Shown here: positions 1 to 8,486 of the stretch, piece after piece | Layout: every line of letters begins with the position of its first letter | How positions within the stretch are numbered: the first letter of the stretch is position 1 | NCBI GenBank assembly: GCA_003712125.1 | Contig: RHLF01000002.1 | Coordinates: 992,001 to 1,056,000 of the forward strand | DNA from: Allomuricauda sp. | GTDB lineage: Bacteria; Bacteroidota; Bacteroidia; Flavobacteriales; Flavobacteriaceae | DNA: 64,000 nucleotides | Direction: 5' to 3' | Program-made: the position numbers and the translations under genes | The notes under the pieces: model-generated | What the model was told of the DNA's origin: nothing | The model's input: only the letters and a program-made list of their open reading frames with translations | Databases searched by the model: none

Positions 1-1748
1 TTTTCAACGGCCATATCAATCACTTTAAGCATGCGCTCTGGCGAATATTGAATTCGCTCATCAGCAGCGGCATCCACTTGTTTCAACAAATCGACACGCA
101 GCTGAATTTTGTCCACCTCCATAAACTCTGCAAGCTCATCGAAGAAACTTTGTTCGGCAAAGGCCAGGAAATTGGTATAAGGGGCACGCCATGCACCCGT
201 TGTAATATTGCTCTTATAAGCCGCTACGTCAACCTTATAGTTTTCAATAGCGCCTGCAGGAAAGAAATTTGGAATCAGACCATACATATTTGAATTGACT
301 GCAGCTTCTTTCAAATGATAAGCAGTCACCTTTCCATCTTTGATACCGGCCTTGATACGGTACTTCAATGCCATCCGATAAATGCCATCATTCATATCAT
401 CTTCTCTGGTATAGACCACCTTAACCGGTTTTCTGATTTTATCAGAAATTTCAGCCGCCTCCAATACAAAATCGCCATATAAGCGACGGCCAAAACCGCC
501 ACCTTGACGGGTCATTTCCAACTCGATTTCTTCTGGTTTACGATCCAACATGGCCGCAACGGCACCAGCTTTCCAGGCAGGAGTCTGAATGGGACCTACT
601 AGATGCACTTTGGCATCGGTTATATCGGCGTAAAAATTCATGGGTTCCAAACAGTTATGGGGCAGAAATGGTGCCTCGTAGGTACGCTCCAAAACCTTGT
701 CTGCCTCGGCAAAAGCCTTATCCACATTACCGTCTTCACGCATGGTGTTAAATTCTTTCCCATCTAAAAGTGAATTGAGTTCCTGATCATGATCTGCGGT
801 ACTTTCCATGCGTTCATCATCTTCCCATTCTGCTTGGATGGCCTCCTTGGCCTTAAAGGCCTGCCATGTAGACGCTGCGATGACAACCACCTTATCACTG
901 GTTGAAAGAATGCCACCAACATTGGGTTGTGCCTCGATCAATTTTCTTGCTTTTTCACCTATTGTAACCACATCGATAACCCCCGGCATTGTCTTGGCTT
1001 TTGAGGCATCAAATGTTTTTAACTGCTGTCCAAAAGCTGGAGGGCGAACCACTGCGGCATAAACCATACCCTCAGGCTTATAATCCAACCCGAACAAAGG
1101 TTGACCCGTAATGATTTCATCAATATCCACATTAGGCGTCTCCTGTCCTATAATTTTGTAATCCTTCGGTTCTTTCAAGCTTACATCTTCCGGCACCTCA
1201 AGATTTGAGGCTTCGGTAACTACCTCACCATATCCTAGGGTTTCACCTGTTGGACTTGTTATAACCCCTTCACTGACCGTACATTCCGAAGCTTCTACAC
1301 CCCATCTTGCAGCGGCGGCATTCACCAGCATCTGTTTCGCGGTGGCGCCTGTTTGTCGCAGGGCATCCCAACCAAAACGAATGGATTGGCTACCACCGGC
1401 AACTTGACGTTGAAAGTTTTGCTGGTCAAGTTTTCCTTGCACCACATGAACATTTTTCCAGGCCACTTCCAACTCCTCGGCAATGATCATAGGCATTGAG
1501 GTCTTTACCCCTTGCCCGATTTCCGGATTTGGAGAAAAAATCGTGACCACACCATTTTCCGCAATTTTTATAAAGGCATTAAAATCTTTATAATCGAGTT
1601 GGGATAAATCAACTGGCGGTTCTAATGTCACTTTGGGCTTACAGGCTTGAAAAAGGTTAAAGCCAATCAGCATACCGCCACCTGCCAAGCTGGTTGTACG
1701 CATGAAAGCCCTTCTACTGAATTTTATTTTTTGATTTGTTTCCATCAT
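1..1748 (-). CDS. Molybdopterin-binding subunit of xanthine dehydrogenase family (IorB-like), 3' end cut by window edge
   Basis: Large subunit of a molybdenum hydroxylase of the isoquinoline 1-oxidoreductase/aldehyde dehydrogenase type, which hydroxylates an aldehyde or N-heterocycle using water. Reading on the minus strand gives about 582 codons open to the left edge; the family is usually about 700-750 residues, so the C-terminus lies outside. Start is one of two adjacent ATGs (1748 or 1745). The N-terminus has a twin-arginine-like SRRAFM motif followed by a Gly/Ala-rich hydrophobic stretch, as expected for Tat export of a cofactor-loaded enzyme. Visible family blocks include GQGVKTSMPMIIAEEL, GGSQSIRFGWD, ERTYEAPFLPHNCLEPMN and TRQGGGFGRRLYGDF. 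It lies 14-17 bp behind the 2Fe-2S subunit gene, forming the usual iorA-iorB pair. Substrate unknown. Confidence 0.88.
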   Translation of the reverse strand, partial: MMETNQKIKFSRRAFMRTTSLAGGGMLIGFNLFQACKPKVTLEPPVDLSQLDYKDFNAFIKIAENGVVTIFSPNPEIGQGVKTSMPMIIAEELEVAWKNVHVVQGKLDQQNFQRQVAGGSQSIRFGWDALRQTGATAKQMLVNAAAARWGVEASECTVSEGVITSPTGETLGYGEVVTEASNLEVPEDVSLKEPKDYKIIGQETPNVDIDEIITGQPLFGLDYKPEGMVYAAVVRPPAFGQQLKTFDASKAKTMPGVIDVVTIGEKARKLIEAQPNVGGILSTSDKVVVIAASTWQAFKAKEAIQAEWEDDERMESTADHDQELNSLLDGKEFNTMREDGNVDKAFAEADKVLERTYEAPFLPHNCLEPMNFYADITDAKVHLVGPIQTPAWKAGAVAAMLDRKPEEIELEMTRQGGGFGRRLYGDFVLEAAEISDKIRKPVKVVYTREDDMNDGIYRMALKYRIKAGIKDGKVTAYHLKEAAVNSNMYGLIPNFFPAGAIENYKVDVAAYKSNITTGAWRAPYTNFLAFAEQSFFDELAEFMEVDKIQLRVDLLKQVDAAADERIQYSPERMLKVIDMAVE

Positions 1749-1762
1749 ATCAATGTTTTCGG

Positions 1763-2224
1763 TTAGCCCATGTTTTCGGCGGCTTTTTCAACAGCCCTGT
1801 AGATTCGGTTATAGGTGCCACAACGACAGATATTGCCATGCATGGCATTCTTGATTTCATCTTCCGTAGGATTCGGATTGCTTTCCAAAAAGGCCGAAGC
1901 CGTCATGATCTGGCCCGCCTGGCAGTAGCCACATTGTGGCACGTCAACTTCCTTCCAAGCCTGTTGCACAGGGTGTTCACCAAATTCTGATAATCCTTCA
2001 ATTGTGGTAATGGATTTGTCGGCCACCTGACTCACCGTGAGGGAACAACTGCGCATCGCAGTGCCATCAACATGAATGGTACAAGCGCCACATTGTCCAA
2101 TTCCGCAGCCATATTTTGTTCCCACCATGTCTAAGTGATCTCGCAACACCCATAGTACGGGCGTGTCTTCTGAAACATCAACGGTTTTGGAACTACCATT
2201 GACTTTGATTTGATACGTTGGCAT
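1763..2224 (-). CDS. 2Fe-2S ferredoxin-type subunit of molybdenum hydroxylase (IorA-like)
   Basis: Small iron-sulfur subunit (153 aa) that passes electrons from the molybdenum subunit encoded next to it. Residues 1-75 are a plant-type ferredoxin domain with cluster ligands C40, C45, C48 and C60; residues 80-150 are the second [2Fe-2S]-binding helical domain with C98, C101, C133 and C135. All eight expected cysteines are present and length matches the family. It has no signal peptide of its own, consistent with piggy-back Tat export on the large subunit. First gene of a two-gene operon; the upstream 160 bp is shared with the divergent VWA lipoprotein gene, and no clean promoter was seen there. 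Confidence 0.93.
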   Translation of the reverse strand: MPTYQIKVNGSSKTVDVSEDTPVLWVLRDHLDMVGTKYGCGIGQCGACTIHVDGTAMRSCSLTVSQVADKSITTIEGLSEFGEHPVQQAWKEVDVPQCGYCQAGQIMTASAFLESNPNPTEDEIKNAMHGNICRCGTYNRIYRAVEKAAENMG

Positions 2225-2383
2225 TGTTTTGTTTTTAGGTTCGCTGTTTCAAGTTACCAAATTTTGCCCATCATGCTCAGGATTTAACCCAAAACCAATT
2301 TCTTTTAACTTTTCTTTAAAAGGTTTTGTTGACATCGCCGATAATTTCTTCTGCTTTTTTGCGTTCAATTGCTGGAACCATAA

Positions 2384-3484
2384 ATGCACATGAAAATGAA
2401 ATCCTATCTGAACGTATTCAGTATTCTCATACTTTTTGTAATCGTATTGTCCTGCGGAAATGCAGATGACGATGTAAGTTTTGATATCAATCAGGGCGAA
2501 TTGGGACAAGGTGAATTGCCTGACGACTGCTTGGGCTTTGGTGAAAACGATTTGCTACTTTCCATTCAAGAGCAATTCACAACCTTACCAGGTAAGGTGT
2601 CGATTCTATTCAAAGTATCCGATCAACTCGGCAATCCGATTTCAGGGTTGACGGCCAATCAGTTTACCATATATGAGCAAGGCCGCAATGATGATTGTTT
2701 TAACACCATTTCATCATCGGAGTCCTTGGCACGCATTTCACCCAATTCGCAAATATTCAGTAACAACACCCTATTGGTGCTCGACTTGAGCAATTCGGTT
2801 TTGGAAAGCAGTTTGGATGAATTAAAAGCCGCATCAACAAGTTTTGTCAATAATGTCATGCCAAATCCAGCGTCTGAGTCCTTTAAAATGGCCATTTATT
2901 GGTTTGACGGAGAAGACGAATTGCATCTTTTAAATCCCTTATCGTCTTCAATAACCGAATTGACTGCGGCCATTGATGGGATAACCACTGATATCAGCAA
3001 CGACCCTTCAACCGACCTATACGGGGCCGTAATCAAATCCACTGAAATTGCGGAGGACTTGATTCAAGCGAACAACCAAAATGCTATAATTGGCGCTTCA
3101 TCTGTTGTGATTTTCACCGATGGCACCGATCAGGCATCACGTTATACAGAAGAAAGAGCCCTTCGTGAAGTAAACAATGCCAACCGCAACATTTCATTTT
3201 TTACCATTGGATTGGGAGCTGAAATCGACACCCAGGTGCTTACTGAAATTGGTAAAACTGCCAGCGTTGTTGCAAGCAATAAGGAAGAGCTCGAAGCCAC
3301 CTTTAATCAGATATCACAGCGGGTCTCTGAGCAGGCCAATAGTTTTTATTTATTTGAGTACTGCACCCCAAAACGCGATGGAAGTGGTGATAACAACTTG
3401 GTCATTCAATTGACCAACAACGGCCTCCAAGGGGCGGTACAGACCAAATTCAATGCCAATGGATTCACAGGGGGCTGTGAATAG
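2384..3484 (+). CDS. VWA-domain lipoprotein
   Basis: Secreted lipoprotein of 366 aa. The N-terminus is a short basic region, a hydrophobic stretch and a lipobox ending VLSC with the lipidated Cys at residue 24; an in-frame ATG at 2390 or 2396 could equally be the start. A von Willebrand factor A domain begins near residue 127, with the MIDAS metal-binding motif DLSNS at residues 134-138 and a later IFTDGTD strand-turn. Residues 60-110 resemble an Ig-like segment that precedes the VWA domain. It probably displays an adhesion or protein-binding domain on the cell envelope; partner unknown. Divergent from the molybdenum hydroxylase genes. Confidence 0.8.
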   Translation: MHMKMKSYLNVFSILILFVIVLSCGNADDDVSFDINQGELGQGELPDDCLGFGENDLLLSIQEQFTTLPGKVSILFKVSDQLGNPISGLTANQFTIYEQGRNDDCFNTISSSESLARISPNSQIFSNNTLLVLDLSNSVLESSLDELKAASTSFVNNVMPNPASESFKMAIYWFDGEDELHLLNPLSSSITELTAAIDGITTDISNDPSTDLYGAVIKSTEIAEDLIQANNQNAIIGASSVVIFTDGTDQASRYTEERALREVNNANRNISFFTIGLGAEIDTQVLTEIGKTASVVASNKEELEATFNQISQRVSEQANSFYLFEYCTPKRDGSGDNNLVIQLTNNGLQGAVQTKFNANGFTGGCE

Positions 3485-3498
3485 AATTTAGCAACAAA

Positions 3499-3530
3499 TT
3501 TGCCATACTGAAAACAGTAAGGTATCTTTC
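3499..3530 (+). promoter_or_regulatory. Promoter-like TTTG-N20-TATCTTTC
   Basis: TTTG at 3499-3502 and TATCTTTC at 3523-3530, spaced by 20 bases, match the Bacteroidota -33/-7 pattern (TTTG, TAnnTTTG) with one mismatch. It lies just before the DUF1080 gene starting at 3544. Confidence 0.5.
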
Positions 3531-3543
3531 ATGTGGAATAAAA

Positions 3544-4491
3544 ATGCATCCAATGAAACGATTGTCTTACTGTTTTTTAGTTTTCAGTGTTCTACTAACT
3601 TTTTCAGCCCACGCGCAGAAACAACATGCCCTTGAGGGCCGATGGGATCTGACCTTGAAAAATTTCAATGGAAGAGAGGCCCCTTCTTGGTTGGAAGTCA
3701 GGCATTCAGGCCATGCAACCTTTGTGGGTCGATTTGTGTTTGCTTTTGGTAGTGCCCGACCTGTGGCAGAGGTGAACATCTACGGTGACAAGTTCGATTT
3801 TTCCATTCCGCGACAATGGGAACCTGAGGGTAGTGACATGATTGTTCATGGGGAACTTAAGGATGACAGACTGAGTGGAACGCTAATCTTTACCGATGGC
3901 AGTGTTTTGGAATGGACCGGTGTTCGCGCACCTCAATTTCGTCATACCGACGAACCCAAATGGGGCAAACCGATTGATTTGTTCAACGGAAAAGACTTAT
4001 CGGGTTGGCATGCAGACCGATCTTCGAATCAATGGTTGGTTCAAAATGGCATATTGACCAGTCCTAATTCGGGCGCCAACCTGCTCAGTGACGAAAAGTT
4101 TACAGATTTTATGTTGGAAGCTGAATTCCGGTTTCCCAAAAATGGAAATAGTGGCATATACCTTCGTGGACGCTACGAGGTTCAAATTGCCGATAATTAT
4201 GGTTTGGAGCCTTCGGATATTTATTTTGGGGGAATCTACGGGTTTTTGGAACCTAATGAAATGGCAGCCAAACCCGCTGGTGAATGGCAACGGTACGAAA
4301 TCAAGCTAATTGGAAATCGGGTTACCATCGTAGCCAATGATAAGGTTATTATCAAAAACCAAAACATACCCGGAATAACCGGCGGTGCCTTGGACAGCAA
4401 CGAGGGGGAAGCCGGACCTATAATGATACAAGGTGACCATGGCCCGGTCGAGTTTAGAAAATTTGTGATTACCCCGATTCACGCGCAATAA
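3544..4491 (+). CDS. Secreted DUF1080 (3-keto-disaccharide hydrolase fold) protein with N-terminal extra domain
   Basis: 315 aa with a cleavable signal peptide ending SAHAQ (residues about 1-25; ATG at 3553 is an alternative start). Residues 27-130 form a lipocalin-like beta-rich region (GRWDLTLKN, then repeated strands) and residues 143-315 are a DUF1080 concanavalin-like jelly roll opening with PIDLFNGKDLSGW. Family members bind or cleave glycans, some acting on 3-keto-glycosides. A second DUF1080 protein is encoded convergently 5 bp away on the other strand, so the two may act on the same glycan. Exact substrate not deducible. Confidence 0.8.
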   Translation: MHPMKRLSYCFLVFSVLLTFSAHAQKQHALEGRWDLTLKNFNGREAPSWLEVRHSGHATFVGRFVFAFGSARPVAEVNIYGDKFDFSIPRQWEPEGSDMIVHGELKDDRLSGTLIFTDGSVLEWTGVRAPQFRHTDEPKWGKPIDLFNGKDLSGWHADRSSNQWLVQNGILTSPNSGANLLSDEKFTDFMLEAEFRFPKNGNSGIYLRGRYEVQIADNYGLEPSDIYFGGIYGFLEPNEMAAKPAGEWQRYEIKLIGNRVTIVANDKVIIKNQNIPGITGGALDSNEGEAGPIMIQGDHGPVEFRKFVITPIHAQ

Positions 4492-4496
4492 TTCGA

Positions 4497-5108
4497 CTAC
4501 ATTGGGGTAAGAGGTGTCAATTTGATGTTTTTCCAAAGCACCTTAATACCACCACCATCGTGTATTTGTAAGGCTATGGCACCCTTGCCCTCGCCAATTT
4601 TCTCGTCTTCGAACTGTATCATTTCCGTGCCATTTAGCCATGTTTTCACCGCATTTCCTGCTACTCGTATTTTCATGGTATTCCACTCCCCCATTTTTAA
4701 GGCCTTGTCCTTTTCCGGATCTGGTTTGATCAACCATCCGCGTCCGTATGACTCATACACTCCCCCTGTATCTTTCCCGGGTGGTGCCACTTCAACTTGC
4801 CATCCCGTAACTTTGGTACCCTCAAAGGTCGACCTAAAAAATACCCCACTATTGCCATCGGCTTCTTGTTTGAATTCTAAGGTCAGTTCAAAATCATCAT
4901 AATCCGTTGCGGTTGACAAATAGCCATATTCTCCTTTGGGGCCACTTTCACAAACCAACAATCCATTATCGACATACCACAACTCTTCGCCATGGTTGAC
5001 CCAACCGGTCAGGTCTTTTCCATTAAACAAACTGATTTCATCTCCCTTCTGGGCATTGATCGTGGTTATGGCAAAGAACAATGGGAGCACAACTCGTAAA
5101 AACTTCAT
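4497..5108 (-). CDS. Secreted single-domain DUF1080 protein
   Basis: 203 aa with signal peptide (MKFLRV start, cleavage after TTINAQ near residue 20). The mature part is one DUF1080 domain: SLFNGKDLTGW near the N-terminus, NSGVFFRS, GWQVEV and a final IHDGGGIKVLWKNIKL strand. This is the minimal form of the family; the convergent neighbour carries an additional N-terminal domain. Likely periplasmic or secreted glycan-active or glycan-binding protein. Confidence 0.85.
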   Translation of the reverse strand: MKFLRVVLPLFFAITTINAQKGDEISLFNGKDLTGWVNHGEELWYVDNGLLVCESGPKGEYGYLSTATDYDDFELTLEFKQEADGNSGVFFRSTFEGTKVTGWQVEVAPPGKDTGGVYESYGRGWLIKPDPEKDKALKMGEWNTMKIRVAGNAVKTWLNGTEMIQFEDEKIGEGKGAIALQIHDGGGIKVLWKNIKLTPLTPM

Positions 5109-5276
5109 GATATAACTTTAGAATTCGCAATGAAGATAACCAATAAACCAATAGTAATGGTCACGACCTAAAAAACCAGAAGTAGGGTTTTTGGCCCAAT
5201 AATTGTTCTAAGCATAACAACCACAACTACCAACATCCTAAAGACTGAACGAAGTTTAACTTAAAAAACTCGAATT

Positions 5277-5441
5277 ATGGATGTTATTAAAGAAATTATT
5301 CAGAACAGTGCCTTAGGGCCGTATTCAAACTGGTCAAAAGGTGTAGTTATTTCACTTTTTACCTCAATTGTATTCACCTTGGTAAGTATGTTGATCATGT
5401 TGGTCATCACCGCACCCCAAAACATACAATTCGGCTATTAA
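5277..5441 (+). CDS. 54-residue single-span membrane peptide
   Basis: Small ORF starting ATG at 5277 and ending TAA at 5439-5441, encoding 54 residues: a polar N-terminus (about 20 residues), one strongly hydrophobic segment (residues about 22-45, rich in V, I, L, F, S, T) and a short polar tail ending QFGY. Composition and ordering look like a genuine single-span membrane microprotein. It sits alone between two minus-strand genes, with 168 bp of non-coding DNA upstream. Function unknown. No family recognised. Confidence 0.55.
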   Translation: MDVIKEIIQNSALGPYSNWSKGVVISLFTSIVFTLVSMLIMLVITAPQNIQFGY

Positions 5442-5451
5442 GAAAACTACG

Positions 5452-6891
5452 CTAACGGAAAATCAGGGCATTGCCAAATTGCTGTTGATCTAAGGGTTTG
5501 CCTAAATCGAGTAGAAAACCATTGATGATGGCATGGGTCAGCACTCCATTTTTTTCTAAAAAGAAATTGGGATTCTGGCCCGGCTGCAATTGAAAATTGG
5601 GAAGCTTAAAGCTCTTTGGAACCATGTTCAGCATCGCATTGGTATGAAAACCTGTGGCTGGAAGGTCAGAAATACCGAACGCTATACCCTTTTTGAGCTG
5701 CGCATCATTCGCGGCAGGTTTATTACCAATCTTTGGTGGAACAATGGTATACCCTGTGGCATCAAAGGTTTCATACCCATAATAGGTAGATAGATCGCCT
5801 TGGTCAACGAGCAAACTTTTGTAATAAAAGTCTTGGTGCCCCTCCAAATCCACTTCATTGTAATTGATCCCTAAATCGATTTGGAACTTATTACCCTCCA
5901 ATTCGTAGGTGGCATTAACAATCTTCAAATCGAACATCTTTCGGTCGTTGCGCGGTATTTCTTCGTAAGCTTCCAATGAAATTTCTTTGTAACTCTCCAT
6001 AGCCATAGTGTACAATGCCGAAAGAATGGACACATAGTTCAACTTTCGAATCTCCTGTTTTTCCCGGTCATTGGCATACCCCCCAGATTCGATCAAAATG
6101 ACCCCAGTTCCCCATTTGGTTAAATTGTCACCAAAGGCCCTGGGTTCGAAGGTATCGTTATAGCGGCCCACCTGTCCCGGGGCGTATTGCTGGATAATGT
6201 CGTTCATAAAAACGATAACCTTCATGGCATCGCCCCGAATTTCGTTGATCTCCTTTTCGTAGTTATAGGCGGGGGCTAAATACGAAATGGTTGCCGGCTT
6301 TTCGGTCCGCTCTGCATTGTAATACCGACTCTGGTCGTGCAGGTTAAAACCAAACTTTGCCTCAAGACTGTCTCTTACCTTTTTCAAGGTCTGCCCTTCG
6401 GGTGATTGTAACCGTAAGGCATCTCTATTAATGTCAATGCCCAAGGCATTTCTGCGCTGAAATACTTCGGCCCCATCAGGATTGAGCATGGGTAAAAAGT
6501 GTAACGAAAGTTTTGATAAGATGAGCTGTTTCTCTTCCTCAAAGTCCTTGGCATCCAAAAAATTAAAAATATCGAAAAGGGCCTGTGTGGCCGTGGGCTC
6601 ATCCCCATGCATCTGAGACCAAAGAAAAACCTTGGTTGCTCCGCTGCCTATACTTATTAGATTCAAATCACGACCTTCGATAGACTCCCCAACCTTTTTA
6701 ACCTCAAACTTTGAATTGTTGCGTAAGCGATCGATTAGGGGTTGTATTTGGGGGTATTTTATACGGCGTTTTTCAAGCGAAGGTTCTTTAAACTTTTCGT
6801 AGGAGTCATAGAGCTGTGAGGTCAAATCGTTTTGGGCATTGGTGGTTGCAATCATGATAAAAAAAGGAATAATAAACTTCAAGGCATTCAT
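5452..6891 (-). CDS. M14 family zinc carboxypeptidase, secreted
   Basis: 479 aa from the ATG at 6891, chosen because it gives a clear signal peptide (MNALKF... ending TTNAQ at residue 20); a longer frame upstream runs into the amidase gene. The M14 domain shows HGDE (zinc ligands H95 and E98), the substrate-binding GIDINRD block (N155, R156), third zinc ligand H185 and the general-base Glu in VILIESGG (E268). All catalytic residues are present. The C-terminal about 150 residues form a beta-rich accessory domain. It follows an N-acetylmuramoyl amidase by 4 bp, which suggests a role in trimming cell-wall or extracellular peptides. Confidence 0.9.
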   Translation of the reverse strand: MNALKFIIPFFIMIATTNAQNDLTSQLYDSYEKFKEPSLEKRRIKYPQIQPLIDRLRNNSKFEVKKVGESIEGRDLNLISIGSGATKVFLWSQMHGDEPTATQALFDIFNFLDAKDFEEEKQLILSKLSLHFLPMLNPDGAEVFQRRNALGIDINRDALRLQSPEGQTLKKVRDSLEAKFGFNLHDQSRYYNAERTEKPATISYLAPAYNYEKEINEIRGDAMKVIVFMNDIIQQYAPGQVGRYNDTFEPRAFGDNLTKWGTGVILIESGGYANDREKQEIRKLNYVSILSALYTMAMESYKEISLEAYEEIPRNDRKMFDLKIVNATYELEGNKFQIDLGINYNEVDLEGHQDFYYKSLLVDQGDLSTYYGYETFDATGYTIVPPKIGNKPAANDAQLKKGIAFGISDLPATGFHTNAMLNMVPKSFKLPNFQLQPGQNPNFFLEKNGVLTHAIINGFLLDLGKPLDQQQFGNALIFR

Positions 6892-6895
6892 GGTA

Positions 6896-7567
6896 CTAGT
6901 TTTCAGGAAGTGATTTAAAGTTAAATTTTTTAGTGGCCTGGCGCACCTTTTGCATAAATGCATCCCCAGGGTCATCTTTTTTGGTTCGGTAACCGGCATC
7001 AACCTCCAACCACAGTTCATGGCCTTCAAAAAGAGTGTACTCATGATGGCCTATTACATAGTCGATCCCATATTTAGTGGCCAGGTATTTCACCAGTTTG
7101 ATATTAGCTTCCAACTGCTTCTCTGTCAAGGGCAAATCTGGGGTTCCACCAACATTTTCAATACCTATGGCGCAATGATTTAAACCTATCACATGACGGG
7201 CCATGTAGTTTTCTGGCATCAATCGGTAAATTGTGCCGTCACGATCTACCACAAATTGCGAGGAAACATTTAAACCACTTACATTTTCAATCTCGGGCCG
7301 CCAATTGGGTAAGGTAACTGGATCAAAAGCCTCAAAGGTTTCTTGAAATGTTGGTATTACGGTATGATGCAACACTATCATTTTTGGTCTAATGGTGATA
7401 CTATCACCTGTAAGTTCATACCTATTCTGCAAGTATTCCTTGGTCAAGGCAATGCGTTGCGCATCAAAAACAATGGGCTTATCGATGATTTCGATAGGGG
7501 ATTCACAACCGACAAGCATCACCAATGTTATTACGGACAGAAATTTCCTGATAAGGTTGTTATTCAT
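6896..7567 (-). CDS. N-acetylmuramoyl-L-alanine amidase (Amidase_2/PGRP type) lipoprotein
   Basis: 223 aa from ATG 7567, which yields a basic N-terminus, hydrophobic core and lipobox ending LVGC with Cys at 21; the start lies 1 bp after the stop of the pirin gene. The amidase domain has VLHHT (zinc His at 67/68), the GIENVG strand (E137), GHHEY (H174) and DPG at 199-201, i.e. the complete zinc-amidase signature. Predicted to cleave the bond between MurNAc and the stem peptide in peptidoglycan, anchored in a membrane. It is co-transcribed with the downstream M14 carboxypeptidase. Confidence 0.9.
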   Translation of the reverse strand: MNNNLIRKFLSVITLVMLVGCESPIEIIDKPIVFDAQRIALTKEYLQNRYELTGDSITIRPKMIVLHHTVIPTFQETFEAFDPVTLPNWRPEIENVSGLNVSSQFVVDRDGTIYRLMPENYMARHVIGLNHCAIGIENVGGTPDLPLTEKQLEANIKLVKYLATKYGIDYVIGHHEYTLFEGHELWLEVDAGYRTKKDDPGDAFMQKVRQATKKFNFKSLPEN

Positions 7568-7568
7568 T

Positions 7569-8438
7569 TTAGGGTAATGGAACATAGGTGGTATCATTTG
7601 GCATCATAGTAAAGGTCTTTGCCCTCCAGTTCGTTTTGGCTTCTTCAATTTTTTCCTTGCTGGAGGAGACAAAATTCCAGTGGATATAGCGTTCCTCTTC
7701 GAAGGGTTCTCCGCCAAACAACAGCAAGTGCGTATTCGGCTGTAATTGCACCTTGCAGACATCCTCAACCTTTGAAACCAATATGTTTCCTTTTTCGATG
7801 GTCTCACCACACGCTTCGATGGCCCCATCAACAATACAAATGCCAATCTCACCCTGTAATTTTCCGGCGACATTTAATGTAAACGAGTTGGTATTTTCGA
7901 CTTCGACCATAAATAAGGGGGAATGTACAGGCAAGGGTGACCGTTTGCCATAGCCTTCACCTGCCACCAATGTATATGTTGCACCATCTTCAGACCATTT
8001 GGGCAATGCTGCGGCAGGGAAGTGGTGAAATTCAGGTTCCATATCCTCCAGGTGTTTCGGCAATGCCACCCAAATTTGGTAACCATGGGCCACAAACTCC
8101 GTTCCACCACGTAATGCAATGGGCGTCCTTTCGGTATGCGAGACCCCTTTACCTGCCGTCATCCAATTCACCGATCCGGGTTGGATCACTTGTTGGGTTC
8201 CAATACTATCTTCATGCATGATCTCTCCTTCCAACATATAGGTCAAGGTTGAGAGACCTATATGCGGATGTTGGTCCACATCCATATAATTTGTGGGGCC
8301 CAATTTTGTAGGTCCCATATGGTCGATAAAAATAAAAGGGCCTATCATTCGCTTCTTTCGAAAGGGAATTAATCTACCGACCAAAAAATCACCAATATCT
8401 CGACTACGCTCTTCGATGATCAAACCAATATTTGACAT
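7569..8438 (-). CDS. Pirin family protein
   Basis: 289 aa bicupin. The N-terminal cupin contains DQHPHIGLSTLTYMLEG and GSVNWMTAGKGVSHTER, the metal-binding His/Glu set of pirins; the C-terminal half carries a second cupin ending GGEPFEEERYIHWNFVSSS, typical of the pirin C-terminal domain. Pirins are cytosolic iron proteins, some with quercetin 2,3-dioxygenase activity, whose physiological role in most bacteria is not established. First gene of the pirin-amidase-M14 operon; divergent from the serine hydrolase gene 48 bp away. Confidence 0.93.
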   Translation of the reverse strand: MSNIGLIIEERSRDIGDFLVGRLIPFRKKRMIGPFIFIDHMGPTKLGPTNYMDVDQHPHIGLSTLTYMLEGEIMHEDSIGTQQVIQPGSVNWMTAGKGVSHTERTPIALRGGTEFVAHGYQIWVALPKHLEDMEPEFHHFPAAALPKWSEDGATYTLVAGEGYGKRSPLPVHSPLFMVEVENTNSFTLNVAGKLQGEIGICIVDGAIEACGETIEKGNILVSKVEDVCKVQLQPNTHLLLFGGEPFEEERYIHWNFVSSSKEKIEEAKTNWRAKTFTMMPNDTTYVPLP

Positions 8439-8486
8439 GGTATTTGCTTATATTCGTTCTGAAAGTTACAAAACAATACGCCTTTC

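Noticed and set aside
7045-7200. Longer start for the M14 carboxypeptidase frame (ATG 7044)
   Set aside because: It would overlap the amidase gene by 150 bp and has no signal peptide, unlike the ATG at 6891.
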